DNA of 64,000 bases from Pseudeuparius sepicola. Its lineage: Eukaryota; Arthropoda; Insecta; Coleoptera; Anthribidae. The notes under the pieces are model-generated. The model made no database searches. It saw only the letters and a list, made by a program, of their open reading frames with translations, and was not told the DNA's origin. Below are positions 1 to 10,540 of this stretch, piece after piece; position 1 is the stretch's first letter, and every line of letters begins with the position of its first letter. The stretch spans positions 5,274,225 through 5,338,224 of the forward strand of contig OY987308.1 of NCBI GenBank assembly GCA_963920635.1. Direction: 5' to 3'. The position numbers and the translations under genes are program-made.

Positions 1-381
1 ATTTTATTCCTAGATCTCTACTTGGAACTCTAGATCTCGACTTTGAAATCGAGGTCTCGACTTTGAACTCGAGATCTCGACTTTGAAATCAAGATCTTAC
101 AATTTTTGCTACATAGGCTTTATTTTTACCTGTACAACAAAGTGTCGTGGCAAATTCCTTGGTGTATTTCGGTTCTTTAAGTGCTCGGCTTGCGTTTTGA
201 AGGTGTATGAAGGGTCTCTAAAATGAATGTGTTGCAAAGACTGATCGAAAAATATTTTTGGTAGGTATGGTTTGTTTCAAGTGTAGATCTCGAGTTCAAA
301 GTCGAGATCTCTAGTTCAGAGTGTAGATATTGAGTTTAAAGTCGAGATCTTGAGTTTAAAGTCGAGATCTAGGAATAAAAT
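1..381. repeat. Foldback element with terminal and subterminal inverted repeats
   Basis: The first 18 bases (ATTTTATTCCTAGATCTC) reappear reverse-complemented at 364-381. Next to each end lie four to five imperfect copies of a roughly 20-bp motif built on CGACTTTGAACTCGAGAT, in opposite orientation at the two ends (to about 100 on the left, from about 284 on the right). The unique middle, 110-280, has no coding signal. The window edge hides the left flank, so no target duplication can be scored. The element lies just upstream of the splice acceptor at 444, so it is probably intronic. Confidence 0.7.
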
Positions 382-444
382 ATAAAGTGGTCCTCTCTAG
401 CTACATGTGCTACAGAAAAACTCTAATTTGCCTTTCTTTTCCAG

Positions 445-1909
445 ATCAGACTGCGATATCGATTACAACGAAACTGCTAAACAGTCATCTCTACGCTATC
501 TGGAAACTAACAGTCAGTCAGCCTCAAGCGATAACTCTAGTGATGCTTCATCGACTCAGCAATGTGGCATAGAAATTAGCTTCGTAGGTTGCAAAGAAAC
601 ATGCAAACCCAAGAGTCGCATTAGTGATAAAGTCATTGAGAATAAGCCATTGGATAAGCCTATTCCCAAATTTAATTGCATAAAGTGCTCGTTTAATTCT
701 GTTGCACAGAAGGGCTTGTGGAACCATTACAAAATAAGTGGCCATGGTAAGAAATGGTCACTTCGGAAACGGGATAAGGCAGAAGACAACTTCACCGAGC
801 AGTGTTTATTTGGCTGTACAAAGTGCTCGTACACCTCAAGTCAGAAAAGGAATTTAAAGCGTCATTTTGATGCAATTCATGCTGATAAGTCGCATGCTCG
901 CAAATATACCTGTACAAAGTGCTCATATATCTCAACTCTGAAATCTAATTTAAAACGTCATTTTGATACAATCCACGATAAGTTGAATGCTCACAAATAT
1001 ACCTGCACAAAATGCTCGTATACCTCAATTGAGAAAGGGAATTTAAAACGTCATTTTGGTGCAGTCCATGTTGATAAGTCGTGTGCTCCCCAATACAGCT
1101 GTACAAAGTGCTCGTATACCTCTACTCAGAAAAGGAATTTTAAACGTCATTTAGCAGTTCATGCAGATGAGTCACATGCTCCCAAGTATAATTGTACAAA
1201 GTGTTTGTTTACCTCAAGGTGGAAAGGTAGTCTAAATAATCATTTTCAGACAGCCCATGCAGATGCTCCCAAGCACAGTTGTACAAAGTGCTCGTATACC
1301 TCAACTGATAAAGGGAATTTAAAACGTCATTTTGATACAATCCATGATAAGTCGCATGCTCACAAATATACCTGTACAAAGTGCTCATATATCTCAACTC
1401 TGAAATCTAATTTAAAACGTCATTTTGATACAATCCACGATAAGTTGAATGCTCACAAATATACCTGCACAAAATGCTCGTATACCTCAATTGAGAAAGG
1501 GAATTTAAAACGTCATTTTGGTGCAGTCCATGTTGATAAGTCGTGTGCTCCCCAATACAGCTGTACAAAGTGCTCGTATACCTCTACTCAGAAAAGGAAT
1601 TTTAAACGTCATTTAGCAGTTCATGCAGATGAGTCACATGCTCCCAAGTATAATTGTACAAAGTGTTTGTTTACCTCAAGGTGGAAAGGTAGTCTAAATA
1701 ATCATTTTCAGACAGCCCATGCAGATGCTCCCAAGCACAGTTGTACAAAGTGCTCGTATACCTCAACTGATAAAGGGAATTTAAAACGTCATTTTGATAC
1801 AATCCATGATAAGTCGCATGCTCGCAAATATACCTGTACAAAATGCTCGTTTACCTCAACTGATAAAGGGAATTTAAAACGTCATCTTGCAAGAATCCAT
1901 GCTAATTAG
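445..1909 (+). CDS. C2H2 zinc-finger 3'-terminal exon, 13 fingers (family A, copy 1)
   Basis: An open exon of 488 codons after a polypyrimidine tract and AG at 443-444. No ATG precedes it in frame, so this is the last exon of a gene whose start is elsewhere. The first base completes a split codon (AG|A). About 60 acidic, serine-rich residues come first, then 13 fingers, mostly C-x2-C-x12-H-x4-H of the type YTCTKCSYTSTQKRNLKRHF. Finger 1 has H-x5-H, and the TQKRNF fingers have H-x3-H. Linkers are about 10 residues (ADKSHARKYT) instead of TGEKP. Fingers 3-7 (901-1362) are repeated almost exactly as 8-12 (1363-1824), a 462-bp in-frame duplication. The expected role is sequence-specific nucleic-acid binding in the nucleus. 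The stop TAG sits where related linkers read GAT AAG, and finger-like sequence continues beyond it, so the exon may have been truncated recently. Confidence 0.75.
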
Positions 1910-2365
1910 TCAAATATTCGCAAATACAGCTGTACAAAGTGTTCGTTTACCTCAACTCTGAAAGGGAATTGAAAACGGCATTTTGATGCAATTCATAACC
2001 GATTTCACGCGATGGACCGGTAATTACCGTGCAGTTGTGCCCCAGATGCTCCCAAGCACAGTTGTACAAAGTGCTCGTATACCTCAACTGATAAAGGGAA
2101 TTTAAAACGTCATTTTGATACAATCCATGATAAGTCGCATGCTCGCAAATATACCTGTACAAAATGCTCGTTTACCTCAACTGATAAAGGGAATTTGAAA
2201 CGTCATCTTGCAAGAATCCATGCTGATTAGTCAAATATTCGCAAATACAGCTGTACAAAGTGTTCGTTTACCTCAACTCTGAAAGGGAATTGAAAACGGC
2301 ATTTTGATGCAATTCATAACCGATTTCACGCGATGGACCGGTAATTACCGTGCAGTTGTGCCCCA
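1724..2365 (+). repeat. 321-bp tandem duplication spanning the exon end and a transposon end
   Basis: The blocks 1724-2044 and 2045-2365 are near-identical. Each holds the last fingers of the zinc-finger exon, its TAG stop, one further degenerate finger (with an internal TGA in GGGAATTGAAAACGG), and about 45 bp of the inverted-repeat end of the element at 2319-5732. The duplication therefore happened after that element inserted and before the hAT-type element entered at 2364. Confidence 0.8.
1910..1997 (+). pseudogene. Zinc-finger remnant downstream of the exon stop
   Basis: After the TAG the same frame still spells a finger (KYSCTKCSFTSTLKGN, then a TGA, then KRHFDAIH). Two substitutions, at the stop and at the TGA, explain its loss. 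It ends at a TA dinucleotide where the element at 2319-5732 (left end also present at 1998) begins. The finger array resumes, decayed, at 5735. Confidence 0.7.
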
Positions 2366-3703
2366 GAGCTGGGCAGATCTATTTAAAAAAGATCGTTTTA
2401 AAGACCTAAGATCGCGATCTTGATCTTAGATCTAGATCTTTTTTGAAGATCTGATCTTTGATCTTAATTTGACGATCGTAGATCATTTTAAAGATCTAAG
2501 ATCGTTTAAAAGATCTAAGATCATTTTAAAGATCTAAGATCGTTTTAGAGATCTAAGATCTTTAAAAAGATCTTTTCCTCATTTGTTTTTGTTCATTTTC
2601 AAAAACTTTTCTATGATTTTTTATATAAAATAATGTTTTATTTTTGGAGAAAAAAAATAGGGTTCTAGGTTGTTGTAGGAATAAGAGTTTTTGTTTTTAT
2701 ACCTACATATTTGTAAAATATGTTCTCATTTTGACCTCAATTGTTGTAAGTAGTTCGTTTTTGAAACGTTTCTGTGACTTTTTTATACAAAATAATGTAG
2801 GTAGAACGGTAGGTATATATTTTTTAGAAGAATGAATAGTTTTGTACTAACAAGGATTTTTCTTTTTATATATAATCTACTATTATTTCTAAAATATATG
2901 TATTACGAATTCAGTTACTTACGTTACTAACGAGCGTTCATTTAAAGCAGTTTACCTCAGGAGATCTCTAGGTCTCAGCTAAAGTGCAAATTGTCAGAAT
3001 TCGCGAAAAATGACAAATAATATAAACAAACTGACTTACATTTTACCTACAACAAGAACCTATTTTGAGGTCTAATTTAAATGAATGCTTTATGTTAATT
3101 TGTATTTTATTTTCAATTATCTATTTTTCAAAATTCCAAATTTTTAAGTTATAAAATTATAAATTGCATAAATAATCGGGGAACATGTTTTTACAAGAAA
3201 AATCTAATTCTCCATAGTATATCAACTGATTGATTACGTAACCAGTTCAGTTAGAGTAGTAACTTTACGTAACTAGTTACGTAAAATTTTACTTTACACA
3301 ACTAGTTACGTTAAACTGGACTTTTAAAAGATGTCACTTTACACAATGTCGAAATTAGGAAAAGTATTTATAGACATCTATATCTATTAAATATATAATA
3401 TCATGAATTTTGTTCAAAGATCTTAGATCATTTAGAGGATCTTCGATCGTTTAGAATTTAGAAGATCTTAGATCGTTTAGAAGATCTTAGATTGTTTAGA
3501 AGGTCTTAGATCATTTAGAAGATCTTGGATCGTTCAAAAGATCAAAGATCGATTGATATTTTTTAAATAGATCATTTTTAGACAATCTTTGATCTAAAAT
3601 CGTTTTTGCATGAAAAGAATTTTTAAACGATCTTAGATCTTGTTTTCAAACACGATCTGATCTATGATCTAGATCATTTTTGGAGCGATCTTGCCCAGCT
3701 CTG
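2364..3703. mobile_element. Non-autonomous hAT-type element with GATC-rich subterminal repeats
   Basis: The 8-bp direct repeat TTGTGCCC (2356-2363 and 3704-3711) flanks inverted ends CAGAGCTGGGCAGATC / GATCTTGCCCAGCTCTG. An 8-bp duplication with CAG-type ends is typical of hAT elements. Inside each end lie about ten degenerate copies of AAGATCTAAGATCGTTTTA, at 2380-2577 and 3420-3690. The centre (2640-3400) is AT-rich without a transposase. It inserted into the larger TA-flanked element. Confidence 0.75.
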
Positions 3704-3711
3704 TTGTGCCC

Positions 3712-4400
3712 TTGGTCGTCGTAGACAAGACGGCGCCAAATGCCCTTTTCTTTTATATTGTGAATATGCCTGGTTTCAACCCCGGTTATTCTGCTGCCCC
3801 TCTTGTTTCAAACGATGAGCATAACCTTTCTTCATGGTGACATTTCGAAATTTGTTTATTAATGACAAGGCCAAAGAAGAGGTGTTGAAAATAGTAGGTA
3901 TTAACAAAATCGTAATAGCCAAAAATGAACAGAAAATTTTATATGTTATGAATATTATGTTAAACCATTTCATAGTTTTCTCTCCAAAATAAATACAAGA
4001 GAAACGTGGCTTAAAAATTATAATAACAACATGCTTTGTAAGTTCTTATTGATGTTATTTGCGTCGGATTGTACAGGACCCTTTGTACTGGTATCATCAA
4101 TGATTATTATTGGTTCAAATGATACATTTCTTAATTCAGAAGGGTCCCAAGAATGTCGAGACCATCATGTCGACATCTTCTGCTATATTTGAGAGGGAGG
4201 CTTTGACAAATTCGATTGCTTTTACGGATCTACTGACTGGCCACAAAAAATAAAAATATTAGGTATTTCTCATTCATAATATTCAAATTTTTAATAATTA
4301 CCTTACCATTATTGAAGACTCCCCATGACAATATCAGATACCATTATTATAATAGTATACTTTTATAATTAGTAAAGGTTGGTGACCCAAATATTAAATA
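3712..4400. other. Interior of the TA-flanked element, no gene seen
   Basis: AT-rich sequence between the two nested insertions. Minus-strand stretches are open for about 65 codons but resemble no family I know and have no conserved motif. I see no gene here. Confidence 0.5.
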
Positions 4401-4454
4401 TTTTTTGGTTTAGTTTAGTTGGAAAAAGGGTCAAACGCTATTAAAAACACTATT

Positions 4455-4497
4455 TCTTCACCAACGTTTCGATTAATGTATAATCTTCATCAGGGCT
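4455..4497 (-). ncRNA. Second, inverted copy of the hammerhead-like motif
   Basis: The left arm carries the exact complement of the motif at 5345-5400: TCATCAG at 4487-4493, the stem II halves, and TTTC. It would therefore be made on the minus strand. It is a consequence of the inverted arms. Confidence 0.4.
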
Positions 4498-4830
4498 CTA
4501 AAATACAATACAATCTGGTATATAAAATGAATATAAACTAAAAATACGAATTTAAGAAGAAGGGTTTTCTGGCACATGTTATAAATTTATAAATAAAAAG
4601 AAGACTTACCAGAAATAATATCGATGATTTTAAATTGTAAGTATATTAACGTTTTAACTGTCTAGTTTTTACTGCCTAGTTTGTTTCTGTTATGTAAATA
4701 TTTAGTAAAAATTTATAATATAATATTTGTATATTCAAAGTCAGTGTCAAAAATATTAGGTATAGGTAAAGGTATAATTAATAACATGATGTTAAATGAG
4801 AAATGGGTATTTATTGGTTCAGAATGTTGA

Positions 4831-5037
4831 AATATTAATCCTACTGCCCTTGTTGAACACTGTCGTGAATTTAACCATACATTTAATTTTGATGAAACTA
4901 AAGCTTTAGGTACTCAAACCAATTTAAATAAAAGACTACTACAAGAAATGATTACAATAAAACGAAATAATAGTGTCAACCAAAGGGTAGATATAGAAAA
5001 TCTTAATGCAGCTTATTTCAACATTCTGAACAAATAA
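4831..5037 (+). pseudogene. Penelope-like endonuclease C-terminal tail
   Basis: An open stretch of 68 codons ending in TAA. It reads ALVEHCREFNHTFNFDETK, then NKRLLQEMITIKRN and VDIENLNAAY. This matches my memory of the conserved tail after the GIY-YIG domain of Penelope-like proteins (H-x-F-N-F-D, N-x-x-KR, E-x-x-x-I, and a final LN-x-x-Y). The reverse transcriptase and GIY-YIG core are absent, so this is a severely 5'-truncated copy. The reading frame runs into the right inverted repeat and ends there. Confidence 0.65.
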
Positions 5038-5344
5038 ATACCCGTTTCTCATTTAACATCATGTTATTAATTATACCTTTACCTATACCTAATATTTTTG
5101 ACACTGACTTTGAATATACAAATATTATATTATAAATTTTTACTAAATATTTACATAACAGAAACAAACTAGGCAGTAAAAACTAGACAGATAAACGTTA
5201 ATATACTTACAATTTAAAATCATCAATATTATTTCTGGTAAGTCCTCTTTTTATTTATAAATTTATAACATGTGCCAGAAAACCTTTCTTCTTAAATTCT
5301 TATTTTTAGTTTATATTCATTTTATATACCAGATTGTATTGTAT

Positions 5345-5400
5345 TTTAGAGCCCTGATGAAGATTATACATTAATCGAAACGTTGGTGAAGAAATAGTGT
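5345..5400 (+). ncRNA. Candidate hammerhead ribozyme in Penelope pseudo-LTR
   Basis: CTGATGA (5354-5360) is followed by one extra A, a perfect 5-bp stem II (GATTA 5362-5366 / TAATC 5372-5376, loop TACAT), then GAAA (5377-5380) and CGTT. The ACGU after GAA is self-complementary, as expected of hammerheads with a minimal stem III that act as dimers. Hammerhead motifs are established in Penelope-like pseudo-LTRs. The extra A before stem II and the weak stem I make activity uncertain. Confidence 0.45.
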
Positions 5401-5734
5401 TTTTAATAGCGTTTTGACCCTTTTCCCAACTAAACTAAACCAAAAAAGCATACTTTTAATTTACAAAAATAAACTCTTCAACGGCATAACAATTTAAAAT
5501 AATAATGACAAGTTATTTTGAAATGAAAATGACAAATTTTTAGGATATTATAGACCGTGGCCAAATGCCTCGCATTTCGGCAGTGAAAAGAGAGGGAGCA
5601 TTAACTCACCTCCCGACCTCGGTTAATACCAGTTGTCAATGTCAAAGTTTAATGACGTCACGAAGTGCTACTTAGCCGCGCGAATGATGAAAATAAATAC
5701 CGGTAATTACCGGTCCATCGCGTGAAATCGGCTA

Positions 5735-5835
5735 CATGTTTCCAAATCATATGCTTCCAAGTGTAATGTACAAAGCGCTCATTTGCCTTAACTCAGAAGG
5801 ATAATTTGATAAGTATTGTCAATTGTCATGTAGAC
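5735..5835 (+). pseudogene. Zinc-finger remnant on the right flank of the TA element
   Basis: The sequence after the TA duplication reads like a decayed family A finger: a linker resembling KSYASKCN, then tgtacaaag-cgctcatttgcc-tcagaaggataattt, equivalent to C-T-K-R-S-F-A-L-T-Q-K-D-N-L. One base is missing in the first Cys region. It is the severed tail of the exon at 445-1909 and marks the right edge of the insertion. Confidence 0.6.
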
Positions 5836-6062
5836 AGGGTTAAAAAAACCTGGGTTTTATATAAAAAAATCCAACCCAGTGGGTTTATATTGGTTGGTTT
5901 AACACATACTTTTTGGGTTTAATTAGGTTAAAGATCTTTTGCTCTCACTTCTATCATAAAAATATGATAATAAGAAGTTTTTATTATTCTGTTTTGTAAA
6001 ACTTAAGTATTTGGAAGATGATTTTGTTTTTACAAATTATGAATAAACATTATTTTTTGTTC

Positions 6063-7117
6063 ATTGAATTTTAATTGGGTTTTTCACCACCAAACTGGTT
6101 AAAAGACAACCTTTTCAAGTTGCCTGGAAAATTAATAAATTCTTAGCAGTAAATGAACTAAACTTTGAACTTGTAACTCAAAAAATAGTTTCAACAAATT
6201 TGTTTTCTGAGCTTTCGAAGAATAAATCTTCCTCCTTTCTCAAAGATCATATCACGTCAAAGTGAAATGACAGATTAATAAATTTCAGGTTAAAATGTCA
6301 TTACAACAGAAACAATAGCCTAGCCACCTGTCTGATATTGTACCCTGTGTGCTATCAGTGGTTATATAATCACTGGTTCTATCTAAGTATTTATACTAAC
6401 TTCTCTTTGAATAAGTGGGAATAATATTTTACCGAATTCCACTGAACATTCAGCAACACAGTTGTCTGTATTTCCTAGAATAAATGCTTATTCTTTAATT
6501 TTTCGTCTATTTCCTACTTCTTTGATAATTAGTTTGGACCTATCCCACAAAATCCTATGATTGTTACTAAAAGAGTGTTCACATATTTTCGACTTCGAAA
6601 TTTGATTTTGCCTGATATAATTTTTATGTTCTTTTAAACGAAGGTTAAATGACCTACAAAAATTCCTTGCGAATGTGGAAAGTTCTATGTTGGGGAGACT
6701 TGTAGGCCATTTAACGTCGAAAATATGTGAACACTCTTTTAATAACAATCATAGGATTTTGTGGAATTCAGTAAAATATTATTGCCACTTATTCAAAGAG
6801 AAGTTAGTATAGATAATTAGATAAAAACACAGGGTACAATATCAGACAGGTGGCTAGGCTATTGTTTCTGTTGTTATGACATTTTAACCTGAAATTTATT
6901 AATCTGTCATTTCACTTTGACATTATCTTTGAGAAAGGAGGAAGATAATTTATTCTCTCAAAGCTCAGAAAACAAATTTGTTGAAGATATTTTTTGAGTT
7001 ACGAGTTCAAAGTTTAGTTCATTTACTGTTAAGGATTTCGTAATTTTTCAGGCAACTTTAAAAAGTTGTCTTTTAACCAGTTTGGTGGCGAAAAACCCAA
7101 TTAAAATTCAATGGATT
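6063..7117. mobile_element. Penelope-derived foldback element
   Basis: The arms 6063-6400 and 6790-7117 are reverse complements. Both hold the segment AGACAACTTTTTCAAGTTG-like, then AACAAATTTGTTTTCTGAGC, then the GACAGGTGGCTAGGCTATTG block. The centre holds two opposed pieces of the endonuclease end of the same Penelope family as the copy at 51217-52704. The outer boundaries read CATTGAATTTTAATTGGG / CCCAATTAAAATTCAATG. Confidence 0.7.
6488..6748 (-). pseudogene. Penelope-like GIY-YIG endonuclease fragment
   Basis: The minus strand encodes NLRLKEHKNYIRQNQISKSK, followed by CEHSF and NNHRILWD, and GNRRKIKE. These are nearly identical to the C-terminal part of the protein at 51217-51957, where they follow the CKCGKFYVGET-type core. 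The core itself lies in opposite orientation at about 6655-6725, so the fragment is rearranged and non-functional. Confidence 0.65.
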
Positions 7118-8381
7118 TTTTGTGTTCCGCCCACTCATAGGCACCTTACTTCAATCCAAAAATGTGTCGTCATAGGTATAATAGGAATAAATTAACTTTT
7201 TCCACTGCTTACACAGTCTTAAAATGTTGTAGTAAGGTAATGTGAGGTGAGGTGCATATTCGGTGCTTGAAGCTCCCAGCGGGTGAAACACTGTTTCAAT
7301 ATTGATGTTTCGCATCCGAGCGTTTAGCACATTTTTGTATATATTGAAATTGAATCAGTTTCTAGATCAAAAATTTTTAATTAGGTGCTTTGGTTAAATC
7401 ACATTGCATCGGTGGATTCCATCGCATATTCTGTTGAATCTAGAAACTCGCACTATTATATTTTATTATGAAGTTAACGTATTTAAGTAAGGTGCTGGAG
7501 GGGAAGGGGGGCGGTAAAAACAAGCAGCTCTGGTGTTTCACGCTCGAATAACTCACTCGGACGGCACAAATCGTAATGGAGTGCTCCAGAGTAGCTCAAA
7601 GGGCAAAGGAATTAATAATGTAACCTCAGGATGGAGGAGCAGTGTGAAGTCCAACAATTTAAACAGCTACAGAAGAAATGCGGTCAAAAAAATGCGAGTG
7701 TGGCGAATGTTTATTTGTAGCCACGCTGTTCGCTTGGATGTAATCGCACTTTTTACTGGCTTTTCTCTGCAATCTGGCTATTAACTGCATGCTACAGAAA
7801 GCTTTTATTAGTTTTTAAGTACATTTATTAATTATTAAGTACATATCCTATATGCCGTCTGCCGATGAGTTAGCGCTGTATTTTTTTTTTGTAAGGAATC
7901 ATCCACTGCTAACAACTGACGGGCATGGATCATTTTTTTCCAATTTTTTTATACAATTTGAATTATTAACCCTACACGTGCTAACAGGTATGGGGTCATT
8001 TTTATTGCTTTAATCGCTTTCAAGTAATGAAATATATTATACCTTTGCACGGCAGACGTTACCAAAAACGTGTCTTTATCTCCCGGTCCATGAACCCCCC
8101 TGTACTTAGGCACAAAGTAATGGCAAATTTCTTAATAAAGCTTTTGAATAAAATCCGGAATTTATGAATAAGGGATTCTAAGATTAGGTGTTTAATTGTT
8201 TTAGTGTTAATAAAGTAGGCTTCGCACATTAGTTTTATTAATAAAAATGTCAATAAATCAACATTTGTTTTAGTTCCCTCGTTTTCTGATTTTCTCCCAG
8301 CACTTGATAGTTTTTGCGTATAAGAAAAATATATTGGATATTCTTCATATTTGTGACGCCTAATTGGCTTTTCTTTTTCAG
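7118..8381. other. Gene-poor stretch upstream of a zinc-finger exon, probably intron
   Basis: No protein family is recognisable on either strand. A plus-strand stretch at 7533-7784 is open for 83 codons, and a shorter frame from 7631 begins MEEQCEVQQFKQLQKKCG, but neither has motif or splice support. The right end carries the polypyrimidine tract and AG (to 8381) of the next zinc-finger exon. Confidence 0.4.
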
Positions 8382-9741
8382 GTCATCAGTTCAACAGCAG
8401 GAAGCCAACAGCTGGCTGCATCATTGGCCTGATGCATACGGCAATTTCAAGCATGTGCCCTGTAGCGACAATGCAAGTGATGATTCACAACACGGGGCTG
8501 ACTGGAAATGTAACGAGGAGTTTGAGATTGAGCGCAAATATTCCAAACACTCGGCTAACAATGAACTCAATGTAGCATACCACCGGCAGCAGCATGAACC
8601 ACAGAACTTCCTTGAAGATAAAGACAATGACGATAGCCCATTAGAGAAGCCCAAGTTTAACTGCCACGATGAACAAAGTGGTTCAAAACTGAGTCTAACG
8701 CATGCTGCCAAGCATCACTGTACAAAGTGTTCTTATACCTCAAGATGGAAATCGGATGTAAAGAAACACTTTGATGCAGTCCATGCTAAGTCGCATGCTC
8801 CCAAGTTTAACTGTACAAAGTGTTCCTATACCTCAAGTTGGAAAGGGCATATAAAGAGACACATTGATGGAGTCCATGCTGATAAGTCGCATGTTCCTAA
8901 GTATAACTGTACAAAGTGTTCCTATACATCAAACCAGAAAAGTAATTTAAAGAAACACTTTGATGTGCTCCATGCGTCACATGCTCCCAAGTATAATTGT
9001 ACAAAGTGTTTGTTTACCTCAAAATGGAAAGGGAATTTAAAGAATCACATTGATGCAGTCCATGCGGATAAGTCACATGCATGTACAAAGTGCTCATTTA
9101 CCTCAAACAAGAAAGCGTATGTAAAGGAACACTTTGATAGGCTTCATGCTGATAAGTTGCATGCTCCCAAGTATAGCTGTGCAAAGTGCTCATTTATCTC
9201 AAACTTGAAAAGTAATTTAAAGCAACACGTTAATGCAGTCCATGCTGATAAATCGCATGCCCCCAAGTATAACTGTACAAAGTGCTCATTTACCTCAAAC
9301 TGGAAAGCATATGTAAAGGTACACTTTGATAGGCTTCATGCTGATAAGTTGCATGCTCCCAAGTATAGCTGTGCAAAGTGCTCATTTATCTCAAACTTGA
9401 AAAGTAATTTAAAGCAACACGTTAATGCAGTCCATGCTGATAAATCGCATGCTCCCAAGTATAACTGTACAAAGTGCTCATTTACCTCAAACGTTAAAGC
9501 GTATGTAAAAAAACACTTTGATAGGCTTCATGCTGATAAGTCGCATGCTCCCAAGTATAGCTGTACAAAGTGCTCATTTACCTCAAACGTTAAAGCGTAT
9601 GTAAAAAAACACTTTGATAGGCTTCATGCTGATAAGTCGCATGCTCCCAAGTATAACTTTACAAAGTGTTCCTATGCCTCAAAAGGGAAAGGGGATTTAA
9701 AGAGTCACATTGATGTAGTCCATGCTGATAAGTCGTATTAA
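8382..9741 (+). CDS. C2H2 zinc-finger 3'-terminal exon, 10 intact fingers plus one damaged (family A, copy 2)
   Basis: Open for 453 codons after TTTTCTTTTTCAG (acceptor AG at 8380-8381). The first base completes a codon (AG|G), the same phase as the exon at 445. About 110 N-terminal residues are polar and rich in Asp, Glu, Asn and His, including DDSQHGADW and EDKDNDDSPLEKPK. Eleven fingers follow, C-x2-C-x12-H-x4-H with linkers such as ADKSHAPKYN. Two-finger blocks are repeated (SFTSNWKAYVK / SFISNLKSNLK, then SFTSNVKAYVK twice), showing recent local duplication. In the last finger the first Cys is Phe (YNFTKC), so it should not fold normally. The stop TAA follows DKSY. No start codon lies in frame, so upstream exons are missing here. 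This is the best candidate in the window for a functional coding exon, with predicted nuclear nucleic-acid binding; the partner and target are unknown. Confidence 0.8.
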
Positions 9742-9877
9742 AATGTAACCGCACAAAACGATAGTTAAGGTGAAAAAAATCGTGTGAAAACAAAAAATCA
9801 AGAATACCTCCAACACTGTTTTATAACTATTAATGCTAACAAATAGATTAGTCGTAGGGATAGCTACGATTAAAATG

Positions 9878-9883
9878 AATAAA
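9878..9883 (+). promoter_or_regulatory. Candidate polyadenylation signal of the zinc-finger gene
   Basis: AATAAA lies 137 bp after the stop of the exon at 8382-9741, the first canonical hexamer downstream on the plus strand. It supports the exon being 3'-terminal, but AATAAA is frequent by chance in such AT-rich DNA. Confidence 0.35.
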
Positions 9884-10540
9884 TTGTAAGGATGACAAAA
9901 CAAATCAGTTAAAAATATTCTTATCCAACATAGTATAGCTATTATTCTCTCGCAAATATTCCTTGGGAGTAATAGCTATCATTATTGACTCGTGGTGTAA
10001 TCTACTATTATATCAAATATTCCATTTCCACTTCTCCTTAGTACCAACTTTTTTTAACTTTGGTGTTCCATGAATGAGTGAATTTCTTTTATAAACAAGA
10101 AAAACATACACAACAAATTACTCAAATAGAATCCATTCACTGTAAGCGTTTCTCGCTATATTGTTATTTTTTGAAGGCTGGCTATTTCCAGATATAGAGA
10201 GGTATTCCCAAGACCATTCAGTCTACTCTGAAAAGTAAACAATACATTACTTGATTGATGTTATTAAAAGGTGCATTAATAATTGTGAAATTTAAGTTAT
10301 TTTACCATGGAAATATCCAGTCTAAGATTAGACCACTTTGCTTTTTGTTGGCCCTATTTGGTATTGTTATTTACAGTTATTTTTTCAGATTTCTTTTATA
10401 TGGCCCTCAATTACTTTATTTTCATATAATTATACACAATAATTATTGTTGTAAGCACAACCTTATTAAAAAGTTACGTTGAAATAATTTATCCGAATTT
10501 TTCAGTTAGGTGGACTATCGTTTGGTTATGAATGCTTATA
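9884..10540. other. Intergenic AT-rich DNA, no gene seen
   Basis: Only a short hairpin (ATAGCTATTATTCTC ... GGGAGTAATAGCTAT, about 9941-9980) stands out. No coding or RNA gene signal is visible. Confidence 0.5.

Larger units (their letters stand above)
4401..5447. mobile_element. Penelope-like element fragment with 435-bp inverted terminal repeats
   Basis: Arms 4401-4836 and 5012-5447 are near-perfect reverse complements, starting TTTTTTGGTTTAGTTTAGTT. The short centre encodes the C-terminal end of a Penelope-type endonuclease (4831-5037). Inverted LTR-like arms, a 3'-only coding piece and a hammerhead-like motif in each arm (4455-4497 minus, 5345-5400 plus) fit the pseudo-LTR architecture known for Penelope-like elements. 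I see no clear target duplication. Confidence 0.7.
2319..5732. mobile_element. TA-flanked inverted-terminal-repeat element, host of nested insertions
   Basis: The left end CCGATTTCACGCGATGGACC (starting 2319; duplicated copy at 1998) is the exact reverse complement of the right end at 5699-5732. The match is at least 30 bp and includes GGTAATTACCG. TA lies on both sides (2317-2318 and 5733-5734), and zinc-finger sequence lies on both outer flanks. Subtracting the nested elements at 2364-3703 and 4401-5447 leaves about 1 kb with no recognisable transposase. This makes it a non-autonomous element of a TA-targeting superfamily, probably Tc1/mariner-like. The superfamily is inferred from the TA duplication only. 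Confidence 0.65.

Noticed and set aside
548..745. Minus-strand frames overlapping the zinc-finger exons
   Set aside because: They are reverse shadows of conserved finger codons. All motif and phase evidence is on the plus strand.
7533..7784. 83-codon frame as a coding exon
   Set aside because: No ATG at its start, no splice sites placed sensibly, no similarity I can name. Left as unassigned.
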